Assembly (NCBI GenBank): GCA_016191525.1
Contig: JACPOK010000033.1
Coordinates: 124,001 to 188,000, forward strand
Direction of reading: 5' to 3'
Length of the DNA: 64,000 bases
From: Burkholderiales bacterium
Lineage (GTDB): Bacteria > Pseudomonadota > Gammaproteobacteria > Burkholderiales > Burkholderiaceae_C
Below, one piece after another: positions 51,432 through 60,065 of this stretch (positions are counted from its first letter, which is position 1; each line of letters begins with the position of its first letter). The notes beneath the pieces were generated by a model. That model worked only from the letters and a program-made list of their open reading frames with translations. It searched no databases and was not told where the DNA came from. The translations under genes were made by a program, and so were the position numbers.

Positions 51432-52619
51432 TCACCCCTTTACCAGACGCACCAGCTTTGGGTCGTAAACGTATTCAACTATCGAACCGTCGACAATTCT
51501 CTTCACTGCCTCGTCGACTACGAACAACGGAACCAAAAACCACTCACGCGGGACAACTGGCTTGCCGAAGCGGTCCTTAATCTCGATGTCCAAGCGCGCC
51601 GGGTCAAACACACGGTGGATCAGGTTCTCCAGTTTGACCCGATTGATGTTGTAGAGATCGTATGTTGCGACGATCTCTACGTCCGCGAGCAAAAATGTCG
51701 CATCGTCCCTCGCGCTAGAGAACCGCGCAGCTACGTTGCTGCGCCCCGTCACCCCAATCTTGTGCAGGACATCACGGTGTTCAGAGACGATGGGCAGCTC
51801 GGACTTACTACGCACCACGTAGATGGTGCCGCTCTCATGGTCATCGTCCGACGCCACATCCGAGAACAGCGGGCCATCATCGACTTTGACTAGGCGCCGC
51901 CCTGCGTTGCCTTCGCTATCCTTATAAAGAGCTCGCTGAAGGGAGCGAAGCAGTAGATCGCTTTCCGTACCGTTTGAATAGATAACCCGCAGCCGTCCAT
52001 TGGTTTCCGAGTTGGGGGTCCTGTAGGTGTCGCCCATTTCGGCGACATACGCGATCTGTCCGGCTAAGATGAAAAAATCCCCGACCTCAATGCTGGCGTC
52101 CTTTCCAAAGGGCTTGGTTTGCCAACGCTTTTCCTTTAGGCCCGTTTTCACTTCATCGAACAGCGGCTGGAACCTCTCGAAATCCGTACAAGGGGCATGG
52201 GTCGCAATCTCCTCGGCAGCACGCTTTTCCGCGCCGGTGCGGACATGACGTAGGACGGTGATGTCGTTCAAGCCCGCCTCTCCCCCGAGTTCCGCTGCTA
52301 ACCTATACACGTCAATTGCGTCAGAGGGCTCCTCGACTAGCGTGGTACTCGACAGCAAGCCCTGATGATCCATTAGAGCAAGCAACGCGCGGCAATCTGG
52401 TAGCGTCCGCAACCGTTCGAGGCGAACGGCATACAGGCGTTCGAAGATGTCGCGGTCCTCCCCGTGCTGCGGAGAACGGGCGTTTTCCGTCACGAATCGC
52501 TGAATCTCTTCGAAGCCAGCGATGATCCTCTCCTCTATGGGCGAACGCCCAACAGACTTCTCTGGCTTAGCGAATTCCGAAAGTTCGGCCGCCAAGTCGT
52601 CGAGGTCCGGATCACTCAT
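51432..52619 (-). CDS. GIY-YIG (T5orf172-type) nuclease of a split restriction-like system
   Basis: Protein of 395 residues. The C-terminal domain has the GIY-YIG arrangement: GTIYVVRS at 264-271, HKIGVTGR at 286-293, and the catalytic glutamate E331 in KLENLIHRVFDP, followed by VPREWFLVPL. The N-terminal 260 residues have no recognised domain and may bind partner proteins or DNA. ATG 52619 starts MSDPDLDDLAAELS and overlaps the helicase stop by 8 bp; the open frame continues upstream inside the helicase gene. As the last gene of the methylase-BrnT-helicase operon it probably provides the DNA cutting activity. GC is visibly lower than in flanking genes. Confidence 0.85.
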   Translation of the reverse strand: MSDPDLDDLAAELSEFAKPEKSVGRSPIEERIIAGFEEIQRFVTENARSPQHGEDRDIFERLYAVRLERLRTLPDCRALLALMDHQGLLSSTTLVEEPSDAIDVYRLAAELGGEAGLNDITVLRHVRTGAEKRAAEEIATHAPCTDFERFQPLFDEVKTGLKEKRWQTKPFGKDASIEVGDFFILAGQIAYVAEMGDTYRTPNSETNGRLRVIYSNGTESDLLLRSLQRALYKDSEGNAGRRLVKVDDGPLFSDVASDDDHESGTIYVVRSKSELPIVSEHRDVLHKIGVTGRSNVAARFSSARDDATFLLADVEIVATYDLYNINRVKLENLIHRVFDPARLDIEIKDRFGKPVVPREWFLVPLFVVDEAVKRIVDGSIVEYVYDPKLVRLVKG

Positions 52620-54807
52620 AGCGACCCTCGGCCTTGAAACGCATAAAGGCCGAAGCGCCCTCAGCCATGCGCCGCTCCCACGCGTCCTGCGCGTCAAGCG
52701 CCGGCAAACGTCCGCGCTCTCTCTTGAATTGGACTGCGCGCACTGCAAGGTCCTTTGCGTCATCGGCCGTCAAGCTCGTGCGTTTGGCGGCGATGGCGGA
52801 CGCGACTTGCCGGAGGCTCTCCTCGCTCATCGTCTTGGCCAGAATTGCATACGCCTCGCCAAAGGGGTTGATGCGGTCGATTAGGTCTATGTCCAACTCG
52901 CGCATATCCATTGCAAACCGGCGTACGCCCTCGATAAGGCCGGTGTTCGTTGGCCGATCGGAGACGTTATCGCCGGTCGCAATGCTTTTCGCTTGTTGAG
53001 TCAAATTTAGCGCGGCAATGGCGTGCTGCCGCACTGCTTCCTGGTCCTCTCCGTCAAGTTCCGGATATCTATCCTTGATGATCTTTCCCATGCGGAGCTG
53101 CGTTAACTCCTCCGGCACCAATTCCTCGTCAAACAGGCCTCGCTCGATCGCGGTCTTGTCCTGGATGAAGGTCGCGATGACCTCGTTAAGATCTTCTTGA
53201 CAGATGCGCGCGGCTTCCTTGCTCTTGGGTTCGACGAGACCCTTGATTTCGATCTGAAAATGTCCCGTCTCCTGATTGAAGCCGACATTACATTTGTCTG
53301 GGTCGTAGCCGCTTTCGCCGTAGTCAAAGCCCGCCGCGGGGCCACTTTCGGTGATCTTGGGTTTGAACTCGAAACGCGGCGCAAGAACCTGCTCCATCAG
53401 CAGGCTTGCAGCAATGGCTTTTAGCGTGTCGTTGACGGCCTCGGTAACCGCCTCTGCGGAAGCGTCTAGTTCAGCTATCAAGTTCGTGAAGCGCGCGCGC
53501 GTCTTTCCAGGTGCATCGCGTGTGGCACGCCCGATGATCTGTACGATTTCCGTCAAGCTCGCGCGGTAACCGACCGTCAGTGCGTGGTCGCACCAGATCC
53601 AGTCGAAGCCCTCCTTCGCCATTCCAAGGGCAATGATGATGTCAACATGATCGCGATTGTTTTTCTGCTTGGGGTCCTTAAGCGCAGCCGACACGCGGTC
53701 GCGCTTAGTGACGTCGTCATCAACGAGATCGGCAATGCGCAGTACGCGACCTTGTCGCGTCTTAACGAGCTGAAAGCCAGTCGTGCTATCGATTCCCTCC
53801 CATTCCCCGAGCGCCTCGATGATGTGCTCCACCTCTCGAACCTTGTCTTTCGTGCTTTCACGCGAATTAACGTTCGGGATGTGGAGGATCGTTTTACCCG
53901 AAGGGTCGAGAACGCTCAGAATGTCATCAACATACGGACCGCTGTAGAAAAAATAGCCGATGTCGAGCTGCTTCAGGTAGTCGTAGCCATTGAGCTGCTC
54001 ATAGTACGTGTAGGTAACTGTGTCGAATTTCGCTTCATCCTGCGGTGCAAGCACTGCCTCAGCGTCGCCACGGAAGTAAGAACCTGTCATGGCGACAATG
54101 TGCGTCCGAGCTCGCCCGATGAATTGTCCGAGATGTTGGCCGAGCTTGTTATCCGGATTAGATGAGACATGGTGAAACTCATCGACTGCGATTAGGCGGT
54201 CATCGAACTTCTCTACGCCATATGCATCAACCGCAAAGCGGAACGTCGCATGCGTGCAAACCAGCGTTTTGTCGGCGCTGTCTAAAAACGCTCCAACCGA
54301 TTTCACTTTGCCACCGTTGTCCTCTCCAGGTGCGTTGCAAAGGTTCCACTTTGGTTCAACGTGCCAGTCAGTCCAAAAGCCATAGTTCGACAACGGTTCG
54401 TCATTAAAGCTCGCCCCGATAGACTTCTCGGGCACCACGATGATCGCCTGTTTCAGTCCCTGGTTCTGAAGCTTGTCGAGCGCGATGAACATCAGCGCAC
54501 GGCTCTTACCCGACGCTGGGGGTGACTTGATGAGAAGGTATTGCTCCCCGCGCTTCTCATAGGCGCGTTCCTGCATTGGTCGCATCCCGAGGCGGTTCGA
54601 TTTGGTGGACGTGCCGTTACGAGCATAGGTGACCGACACCGACGGGATATTGCGTCGTGAGGAGCGAACCTTCTCAATTAGATCTTCGCCGGGTCTAGTG
54701 AGGATCGCACCTGTAAAGAACCGTGCCCCAAGTTCAGGAATCTCAGACGTATCAATGCCTTCGTCTGGAACGTCGTCGCCATTACTGGAGCTTTTGGAGA
54801 TAGGCAT
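52612..54807 (-). CDS. DEFH-box superfamily 2 helicase of a split restriction-like system
   Basis: Protein of 731 residues. Walker A is SPPASGKS at 95-102, Walker B is the unusual DEFH at 209-212 (IAVDEFHHVSS), motif III is MTGS at 240-243, and motif VI is QIIGRATRD, preceded by AKEGFDWIWCDHALT. This is the ResIII-like translocase type found in restriction systems. The C-terminal third (about 470-731) is accessory. The start overlaps the BrnT gene by 26 bp and the end overlaps the nuclease gene by 8 bp. It would move along DNA and deliver the nuclease. Confidence 0.87.
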   Translation of the reverse strand: MPISKSSSNGDDVPDEGIDTSEIPELGARFFTGAILTRPGEDLIEKVRSSRRNIPSVSVTYARNGTSTKSNRLGMRPMQERAYEKRGEQYLLIKSPPASGKSRALMFIALDKLQNQGLKQAIIVVPEKSIGASFNDEPLSNYGFWTDWHVEPKWNLCNAPGEDNGGKVKSVGAFLDSADKTLVCTHATFRFAVDAYGVEKFDDRLIAVDEFHHVSSNPDNKLGQHLGQFIGRARTHIVAMTGSYFRGDAEAVLAPQDEAKFDTVTYTYYEQLNGYDYLKQLDIGYFFYSGPYVDDILSVLDPSGKTILHIPNVNSRESTKDKVREVEHIIEALGEWEGIDSTTGFQLVKTRQGRVLRIADLVDDDVTKRDRVSAALKDPKQKNNRDHVDIIIALGMAKEGFDWIWCDHALTVGYRASLTEIVQIIGRATRDAPGKTRARFTNLIAELDASAEAVTEAVNDTLKAIAASLLMEQVLAPRFEFKPKITESGPAAGFDYGESGYDPDKCNVGFNQETGHFQIEIKGLVEPKSKEAARICQEDLNEVIATFIQDKTAIERGLFDEELVPEELTQLRMGKIIKDRYPELDGEDQEAVRQHAIAALNLTQQAKSIATGDNVSDRPTNTGLIEGVRRFAMDMRELDIDLIDRINPFGEAYAILAKTMSEESLRQVASAIAAKRTSLTADDAKDLAVRAVQFKRERGRLPALDAQDAWERRMAEGASAFMRFKAEGRYE

Positions 54808-55087
54808 CTAACGCTTCCTTTTCGCTCTTCCGTGCGTGGCGGACGCTAATGACTCGCACATTCCCCCCACGGGGGGTCCAAACCATTACGATGGCCCGCC
54901 CGTTTGCCAGCCTCGTAATCGACAGGTTGCGCTCTTCATTCGACTCAACCGCCTGCGGCGAAGCTCGCGTCAATGAATATGCTGAATTGATCGCTCTACC
55001 AGCGGCAGTGAATCTGACACCATGCTTTACGTAATTTGCCCGCGCCTTGTCTCTGTCACATTCGAACCTGTTCATGGACGCCTTCAT
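54782..55087 (-). CDS. BrnT-family (DUF497) toxin-like protein
   Basis: Protein of 101 residues. The pattern FECDRDKARANYVKHGVRFTAA at the start, EERNLSITRLANGRAIVMVWTPRG in the middle and VRVISVRHARKSEKEAL near the end is that of BrnT, a RelE-fold ribonuclease toxin. BrnT is normally followed by a BrnA antitoxin; none is seen here. The last 26 bp overlap the helicase start and the gene begins 46 bp after the methylase stop, so it is part of the operon. ATG 55075 is a possible second start. It may be controlled by the other operon proteins, or be an inactive passenger. Confidence 0.8.
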   Translation of the reverse strand: MKASMNRFECDRDKARANYVKHGVRFTAAGRAINSAYSLTRASPQAVESNEERNLSITRLANGRAIVMVWTPRGGNVRVISVRHARKSEKEALDAYLQKLQ

Positions 55088-55133
55088 TTTTCCGTCAACA
55101 CGAAAGCACCAGAGATGGACATGCTCTTACTTT

Positions 55134-57911
55134 TCATGGGATGACCCCGGTCTTGGGCCGTTTCGTTTCAGACGCTGCAACCGTATTCGTCATCTTGGTG
55201 TAAAGGTCGAACAGCTTCTCTAGCCGCTCAGTATCGTTCTTGAAGCGACGACCGATGTAAATGCGATCGAGTACCTCGTCGTTGCGTTCGTGCGCAGCTC
55301 GTAGGTCGCTCGGTATGTCCTCTGCGTCATATAGCTCCACGATGGTAGCGGGGAAATGATGCTCTCGCGCCAACAATATGTCTTCAGCGCAGCAAGTGAG
55401 GTCATCCTTGTTTTTCTGCGTTAGCGTTGGGATCGGGAAAGTGTTCCAGCCCAGTGTGTTCGAGAACCTAAAGTCAGTTTTTATCTTGCCGCAAACAGCG
55501 CTGATCCAAATGAGCGAGAGACGGGACACAAATATTGCAATATTCCAAAGCGGCGGGTCATAGAACGAAAACGCCCCGTCACCCACAATCGCACCTTTAG
55601 GCAGCCCTATGACCGGATAGTATTTTCTGCTTTCGGAGGAGTGGCGGGGTATTTGGAAGACCACCTCCGTGCCTTTCTGCCGGATCTGCTGGAATTCGTA
55701 CGGAGTATTTGTGCCCGCTTGCGTTAAGGGCTTTCCACTCTCGGCCCTCATCATTGTCACCATGGCGAAGCGTGCTTGAAACTCCTGGATGTCCTTGAGA
55801 GCGAGGTAGTCTTTCTTCGTTGCCCAGATGCAGTACCGGCCGCTCCCATGAGTTGCGTCATGCGCACCGAAGAAAGGCCGAATGACGCTCGAAAAGTCCG
55901 GTGCTGCGGATCGCAGGCGCCGAGCGGTTTCCGCGTCGAAGATCAGGCCGCCACCGTCGGCAGGCTTGTTCCCATTGACGACGGGAGCCATGCCGTTCCG
56001 GGGTGCCGTCTCATTCTTTACGTAGATGTCTTTGTACGGAACCAAGTACGCGTTAATGTTGGCCACGGTCCTGACCACTGTTCCAGCGCCGTCAAAAAAC
56101 CTTACCTCCTTCGGGTTGCGAGCTAGGCCTACGATGCAAACTGACACGCCTGCATTTTTGCTTGCCAAGTTTGACCACCTGAACGATGTGATCGCAAACG
56201 AGATGCGAAAGCCGTTTGAGAGGCACTGCGGCCAATATCGATAAACCTGCTCGCCTTGGCATATTGAATTCGTGCTTACAAAGGCTGCGGACGCTTCGCA
56301 ATGCTCGAGAAACATGCGAGCCTTTTGGAAGAAACCCAAAATGTAGTCAAACGACCTCCAAATCGAAAATGTTGCGGCAAAAACAGACTGCATGTCTTCT
56401 TTTTGAAGCGCGTTCTGCTCCGTAGCGCCTTTATAAGGGGGGTTCCCGCAGATGTACGTCTCGCCGCCTTCGTTTTCGAAGTCGATTTGTGCCTGATCGA
56501 GTGGCGTATGGAACAAGTCGTCGCTGACCAGCTTGACGCCAGTCCCTGTCGGCGGGCATACGCCCAGCCAATCAAGCCGGAGCGCGTTGCCACAAGTGAT
56601 CCAGCTCTCGTCTCGCAGGGGCAGGAACTCAGCCAGAGCCAGGCGCTGCCCCCGGTAGAGAACGTCACATTGGTACCCGGCGATGACGAGCGCGAGTCGA
56701 GCGATTTCTGCCGGGAAGTCGCGCAGTTCAATTCCCCGAAAATTGGTGAGTGGAATTTCCGAGCTACGGTCGACTTCACCACGCCGCACATTGATCTGCG
56801 CCTCAATCCCGCGCAGCTCCTTATAGGCGATGACAAGGAAATTTCCGGAGCCACAGGCTGGATCAAATATCCTGATCTTTGAGATTCGCTTGCGGAGATT
56901 GAGCAGAACACGAGGATTGTCTCCAGCATCTTCCAGTCGCGCGCGCAATTCATCGAGGAAGAGTGGATTAAGGACCTTGAGAATGTTTGGCACGCTCGTG
57001 TAGTGCATCCCCAATTGGCCGCGCTCCTCATCCTCCGCTACGGCTTGGATCATCGATCCGAATATGTCGGGATTTATCTTTGTCCAGTCCAAGCCGCCAA
57101 CGTGCAAAAGGTACGAGCGAGAAATCTTACTGAAACGAGGGACATCGAGACTGCCCGAGAACAGCGCCCCGTTGACATACGGGAACGGCTCAGCCCAGCG
57201 GGCAATCCCTGCCTGTCCTCGGTCAGTAGTTTTCGTGTTCATAGCACGAAACAGCTCGGCGATAACCTCGTGAGTGTTAGACGACTCTTTCGTGCTCATC
57301 TTGGCGATCGTGTCCGTAAACCTGCCGGCCCCAACAAAAATGTCCGTGTCCTCGGCAAAGAAACAGAAGATGAGCCGGGCCATGAAGTGATTCATGTCGT
57401 GACGGCGTTCGGCTTTGCCCCACTCTGGGTTGTCCTTCAACACTTCCACGTAGAGCCGATTCAGGCGACTGGTCGCCCGAATATCGAAAGCGTTTTCGCT
57501 GATCTGCCGAACGGTGCTGATGCCAGCTAGTGGGAGAAAGAAGCCGAAGCAGTCAGGAAAATCCTTGTATGCGCAGGCTACGGGGTTGCTGTCGCCGGTG
57601 AGGTCTTCGGCTTCGAAGTCCACTCCGTCCGTAGCGAGCAAGAATCTCGCCCTTGACTTAGACGTAGCTGGGCTCTCTTTTAATGTCCTGAGCGTTGTAG
57701 AGACCTCACCAATTGTGCATGTCGCTATGTGGATGTTGTTCGTTTGGAGAACGCCTCCGACGTCAGATTTATTCGATGCACCAGCGCGCAAACGTCTGAT
57801 CGTTGTTTCTTTGTTGCCGAAAGCTTCAAGGAAGGCGTATGGAAACTCCAAGGCATCAAAGGGTTGCTCCGCAAGATCAGTGATCGCCTGTTCTATCTCA
57901 ACTGCATTCAA
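55134..57911 (-). CDS. MmeI-like N6-adenine DNA methyltransferase
   Basis: Protein of 925 residues. The SAM-binding motif FDPACGSGNFL is at 349-359 and the catalytic NPPY at 490-493. The overall arrangement (N-terminal EIEQAITDLAEQPFDALEFPYAFLEAF, helical spacer RRHDMNHFMARLIFCFFAEDTDIF, methylase core, C-terminal target-recognition region from about 600) matches the MmeI-type methyltransferase group. In MmeI the N-terminus also carries a PD-ExK nuclease; I see no clear ExK here, so cutting may depend on the GIY-YIG protein. First gene of a four-gene, lower-GC operon. Confidence 0.9.
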   Translation of the reverse strand: MNAVEIEQAITDLAEQPFDALEFPYAFLEAFGNKETTIRRLRAGASNKSDVGGVLQTNNIHIATCTIGEVSTTLRTLKESPATSKSRARFLLATDGVDFEAEDLTGDSNPVACAYKDFPDCFGFFLPLAGISTVRQISENAFDIRATSRLNRLYVEVLKDNPEWGKAERRHDMNHFMARLIFCFFAEDTDIFVGAGRFTDTIAKMSTKESSNTHEVIAELFRAMNTKTTDRGQAGIARWAEPFPYVNGALFSGSLDVPRFSKISRSYLLHVGGLDWTKINPDIFGSMIQAVAEDEERGQLGMHYTSVPNILKVLNPLFLDELRARLEDAGDNPRVLLNLRKRISKIRIFDPACGSGNFLVIAYKELRGIEAQINVRRGEVDRSSEIPLTNFRGIELRDFPAEIARLALVIAGYQCDVLYRGQRLALAEFLPLRDESWITCGNALRLDWLGVCPPTGTGVKLVSDDLFHTPLDQAQIDFENEGGETYICGNPPYKGATEQNALQKEDMQSVFAATFSIWRSFDYILGFFQKARMFLEHCEASAAFVSTNSICQGEQVYRYWPQCLSNGFRISFAITSFRWSNLASKNAGVSVCIVGLARNPKEVRFFDGAGTVVRTVANINAYLVPYKDIYVKNETAPRNGMAPVVNGNKPADGGGLIFDAETARRLRSAAPDFSSVIRPFFGAHDATHGSGRYCIWATKKDYLALKDIQEFQARFAMVTMMRAESGKPLTQAGTNTPYEFQQIRQKGTEVVFQIPRHSSESRKYYPVIGLPKGAIVGDGAFSFYDPPLWNIAIFVSRLSLIWISAVCGKIKTDFRFSNTLGWNTFPIPTLTQKNKDDLTCCAEDILLAREHHFPATIVELYDAEDIPSDLRAAHERNDEVLDRIYIGRRFKNDTERLEKLFDLYTKMTNTVAASETKRPKTGVIP

Positions 57912-58045
57912 GGTTTGCCCCTATAGAGCAGATGCCACCACGCACTGCTTCCAACTTCTGGCGGATGCGCAAGTTTTACCAATCAGAAACTGGCTGGCAA
58001 GTCGCCTCAGAAAGCTTATCGTAAACCACGCCGTGGCACTCTCAT

Positions 58046-58333
58046 TCAATCTTCTTCCGGCAGCCCACCAAACAAATCCTTCAAGTCCTTCGGCTTGCCC
58101 TCCCCGCCCTGCCTCGCGCCGGCCATGGGCCGCACCTTGGGGTACTCCTCCGCAATCCTGTCCTCCCAATACGTCGCCGGGTTGGGCGCGGCGCAGAGGC
58201 GCCAGAACACTTCTTCGGGCACGGGCTTGTACGCGGTGACGTTGCCGCCTTGCCAGTGCAGGTCCAGCTGGCGGGTGGCGGGGTCGTAATTGGCCTTGCG
58301 CAGGCGGCTGGTGGTGAATTCGCGTATCGGCAT
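58046..58333 (-). CDS. KTSC-domain protein
   Basis: Protein of 95 residues. REFTTSRLRKANYDPATRQLDLHWQGGNVTAYKPVPEEVFWRL, given piecewise, fits the KTSC domain (about residues 4-62), a short beta-rich module found alone or attached to lysyl-tRNA synthetases and other proteins; its role is unclear. ATG 58333 is chosen to begin MPIREFTTS. It is the first host-like gene to the right of the methylase operon. Confidence 0.75.
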   Translation of the reverse strand: MPIREFTTSRLRKANYDPATRQLDLHWQGGNVTAYKPVPEEVFWRLCAAPNPATYWEDRIAEEYPKVRPMAGARQGGEGKPKDLKDLFGGLPEED

Positions 58334-58445
58334 GGGCGCATTCTGAATGCCGCCGCGCCTACATGCACGCATTAAAAAGTCCGACGCCGCCCGTCGCCGG
58401 CCGGGTGGACGCTGTGCCTTTCACTTCACGAGAAAGGTGCACAGC

Positions 58446-58760
58446 ATGAAGACCATCGCCAAAACCCCCTGGGCCGCCTTTGCGCTGGCGGGCCTGGCCG
58501 CCTTGTCCATCACGGGCTGCAACAAGCCGTCGGACGCCGGCCACGACCCCACTTCCAGCAACACAGCCGTGATGGGCGCCTCGGGCCGGGGCACGCAGGA
58601 GCCGGGCAGCCGCTCGTCCACCGTGCAGCCGGGCACGGGCCTCAACGGCGGGCTGGGCATGAACACACCCGCGCCGGCCAACGGCGACACGCAGAACAGC
58701 ATGGCCACTGAGGGCTCGGGCAACCTCACCAACAAGAACTCAACCGGCAACAGCCGCTAA
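58446..58760 (+). CDS. Small predicted lipoprotein
   Basis: Protein of 104 residues. A signal peptide with lipobox ITGC (cysteine near 24) is followed by a Gly/Ser/Asn/Thr-rich, probably disordered mature part with NTAVMGASGRGTQEPGS. GAAAGG lies upstream of the ATG. No family recognised. Confidence 0.65.
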   Translation: MKTIAKTPWAAFALAGLAALSITGCNKPSDAGHDPTSSNTAVMGASGRGTQEPGSRSSTVQPGTGLNGGLGMNTPAPANGDTQNSMATEGSGNLTNKNSTGNSR

Positions 58761-58797
58761 CGCAACGGCCGGGGTGCCGGGAGGCCTTATGCAGTGT

Positions 58798-58839
58798 TGG
58801 CGCGGCTTGTGGCGCGAAAAGCGGCTGCAGGCCGCGCCA
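58798..58839. terminator. Hairpin between convergent genes
   Basis: TGGCGCGGC (58798-58806) and GCCGCGCCA (58831-58839) form a perfect 9-bp stem around a 24-base loop. It lies between the small lipoprotein gene and the serine hydrolase gene and could end both transcripts; no U run is present. Its right part (from about 58816) has some likeness to the GC-rich arm of the dispersed 54-bp element. Confidence 0.3.
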
Positions 58840-58859
58840 GCTGTGCGTAGGCGGGTTCG

Positions 58860-60065
58860 CTACTTCGGCGCTGCCGCCTCGTCGTCCACCGCTTTTTGCA
58901 CGGCCGGGTAGAACGCTTCGCGGGCCTTGCTGGCGGCCGGGTCGCGGGCGCCGCCGGCCCAGTTGGCGTTGGAGACGATGACGATCTTGCGCTTGGGGTC
59001 CATGAAGATGCCCTGCCCGAAGATGCCGCGCGCGGCATAGGTGCCGTCGTCATACGTCCACCACTGGTAGCCGTAGCCGCGCCCCGGCTGGCCGATGGTT
59101 GTGCGGCCGGTGGTGGCCTGCGCCAGGTAGCCGTCGGGCACGATGGGCTGGCCGTTGACCACGGCGCCGCCCAAAACAAAGTTGCCGAAGCGCGCCATGT
59201 CGCGCGGCGCGGCCTGCAGGCAGCAGCCGCTGATTTCCTGCCCCGTCTTGCTCAGGATCCAGGTGGCCTGCTGCTCCATGCCGGCGGGCACCCAGATTTT
59301 TTCTGAGAGGTAGGTGGCCAGCGGCTTCTTCGTGGCTTGGCTCAGCAGAATGCCGACCAGGTTGGTTTCGCCCGTGCTGTACAGCCAGCGCGTGCCGGGC
59401 GGCACTTCGCGCGGCAGCTTGCGCATGTAGCTCACCAGCGCGTCCACGCCTTCTTCGGGCTTGTGCTTGTTGAACAGGTTCACGTCGGCGTTGGGGTCCG
59501 TGTAGTCCTCGTTCCACTTCACGCCCGATGTCATGGTCAGCAGCTGGCGGATGGTCACCTGGTCATAGGCCGAGCCCTTCATGTCCGCGATGTAGTCAGA
59601 CACCTTGTCGTCCAGGCTCTTGATATGGCCGTCGCGAATGGCCGCGCCCACCAGGGTGGAGGTGATCGATTTGGCCACCGAGAAAGACGTCCAGCGCCCG
59701 CCGGCGTCAAAGCCCAGGCCGTAGCGCTCCAGCCGCAGCTTGCCGTCGTGCAGCACCAGCAGCGCCGCGCTGCGCTGGCCCGCCATGTAGGCATCGATGT
59801 CCACCGGCAGCTTCAGCGGCGGGCCCGGCGGCAGCGGCGAAGGCGGGCCGCCCGCCGGCACCACGCGGTTCTTGGCCAGCAGCGAGATGCGGTCCAGCGC
59901 GCGAAACGCCGCGTCGCGCTGCGGCTCGGTCCAGAACAGCAGGTCGCGATTGGTCGGCAGCGTGGCCAGCAGGCCCCGCGTTTCCTTGTCCAGGCTGAAC
60001 CAGCCGGCCGTGCCGGCGATGGCGAGTACGGCCAGGGTGGACAGGGCGATTTTTTTGAGTTTCAT
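58860..60065 (-). CDS. Beta-lactamase family serine hydrolase (class C-like)
   Basis: Protein of 401 residues with an N-terminal hydrophobic signal or anchor (LKKIALSTLAVLAIAGTAGWF). The serine hydrolase motif SxxK is SVAKS, followed by YSTGETN in the position of YxN and GYGYQWWTY near the end. Such proteins include esterases, D-amino-acid peptidases and penicillin-binding-like enzymes; antibiotic hydrolysis is not implied. The start overlaps the stop of the next upstream hydrolase gene by ATGA. Confidence 0.85.
   Translation of the reverse strand: MKLKKIALSTLAVLAIAGTAGWFSLDKETRGLLATLPTNRDLLFWTEPQRDAAFRALDRISLLAKNRVVPAGGPPSPLPPGPPLKLPVDIDAYMAGQRSAALLVLHDGKLRLERYGLGFDAGGRWTSFSVAKSITSTLVGAAIRDGHIKSLDDKVSDYIADMKGSAYDQVTIRQLLTMTSGVKWNEDYTDPNADVNLFNKHKPEEGVDALVSYMRKLPREVPPGTRWLYSTGETNLVGILLSQATKKPLATYLSEKIWVPAGMEQQATWILSKTGQEISGCCLQAAPRDMARFGNFVLGGAVVNGQPIVPDGYLAQATTGRTTIGQPGRGYGYQWWTYDDGTYAARGIFGQGIFMDPKRKIVIVSNANWAGGARDPAASKAREAFYPAVQKAVDDEAAAPK

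Noticed and set aside
54782..55134. A BrnA antitoxin hidden in the short gap or overlapping BrnT
   Set aside because: No ribbon-helix-helix-like frame of suitable length could be found in the 46-bp gap or the neighbouring gene ends.
51432..57911. Type I restriction (HsdRMS), BREX or DISARM operon
   Set aside because: No HsdS, PglZ, BrxL, DrmA or DrmB-like protein is present; the methylase is MmeI-like and the nuclease GIY-YIG.
51337..58045. Prophage or integrative element
   Set aside because: No integrase, transposase, structural phage gene or tRNA attachment site; only composition and the gene set suggest transfer.
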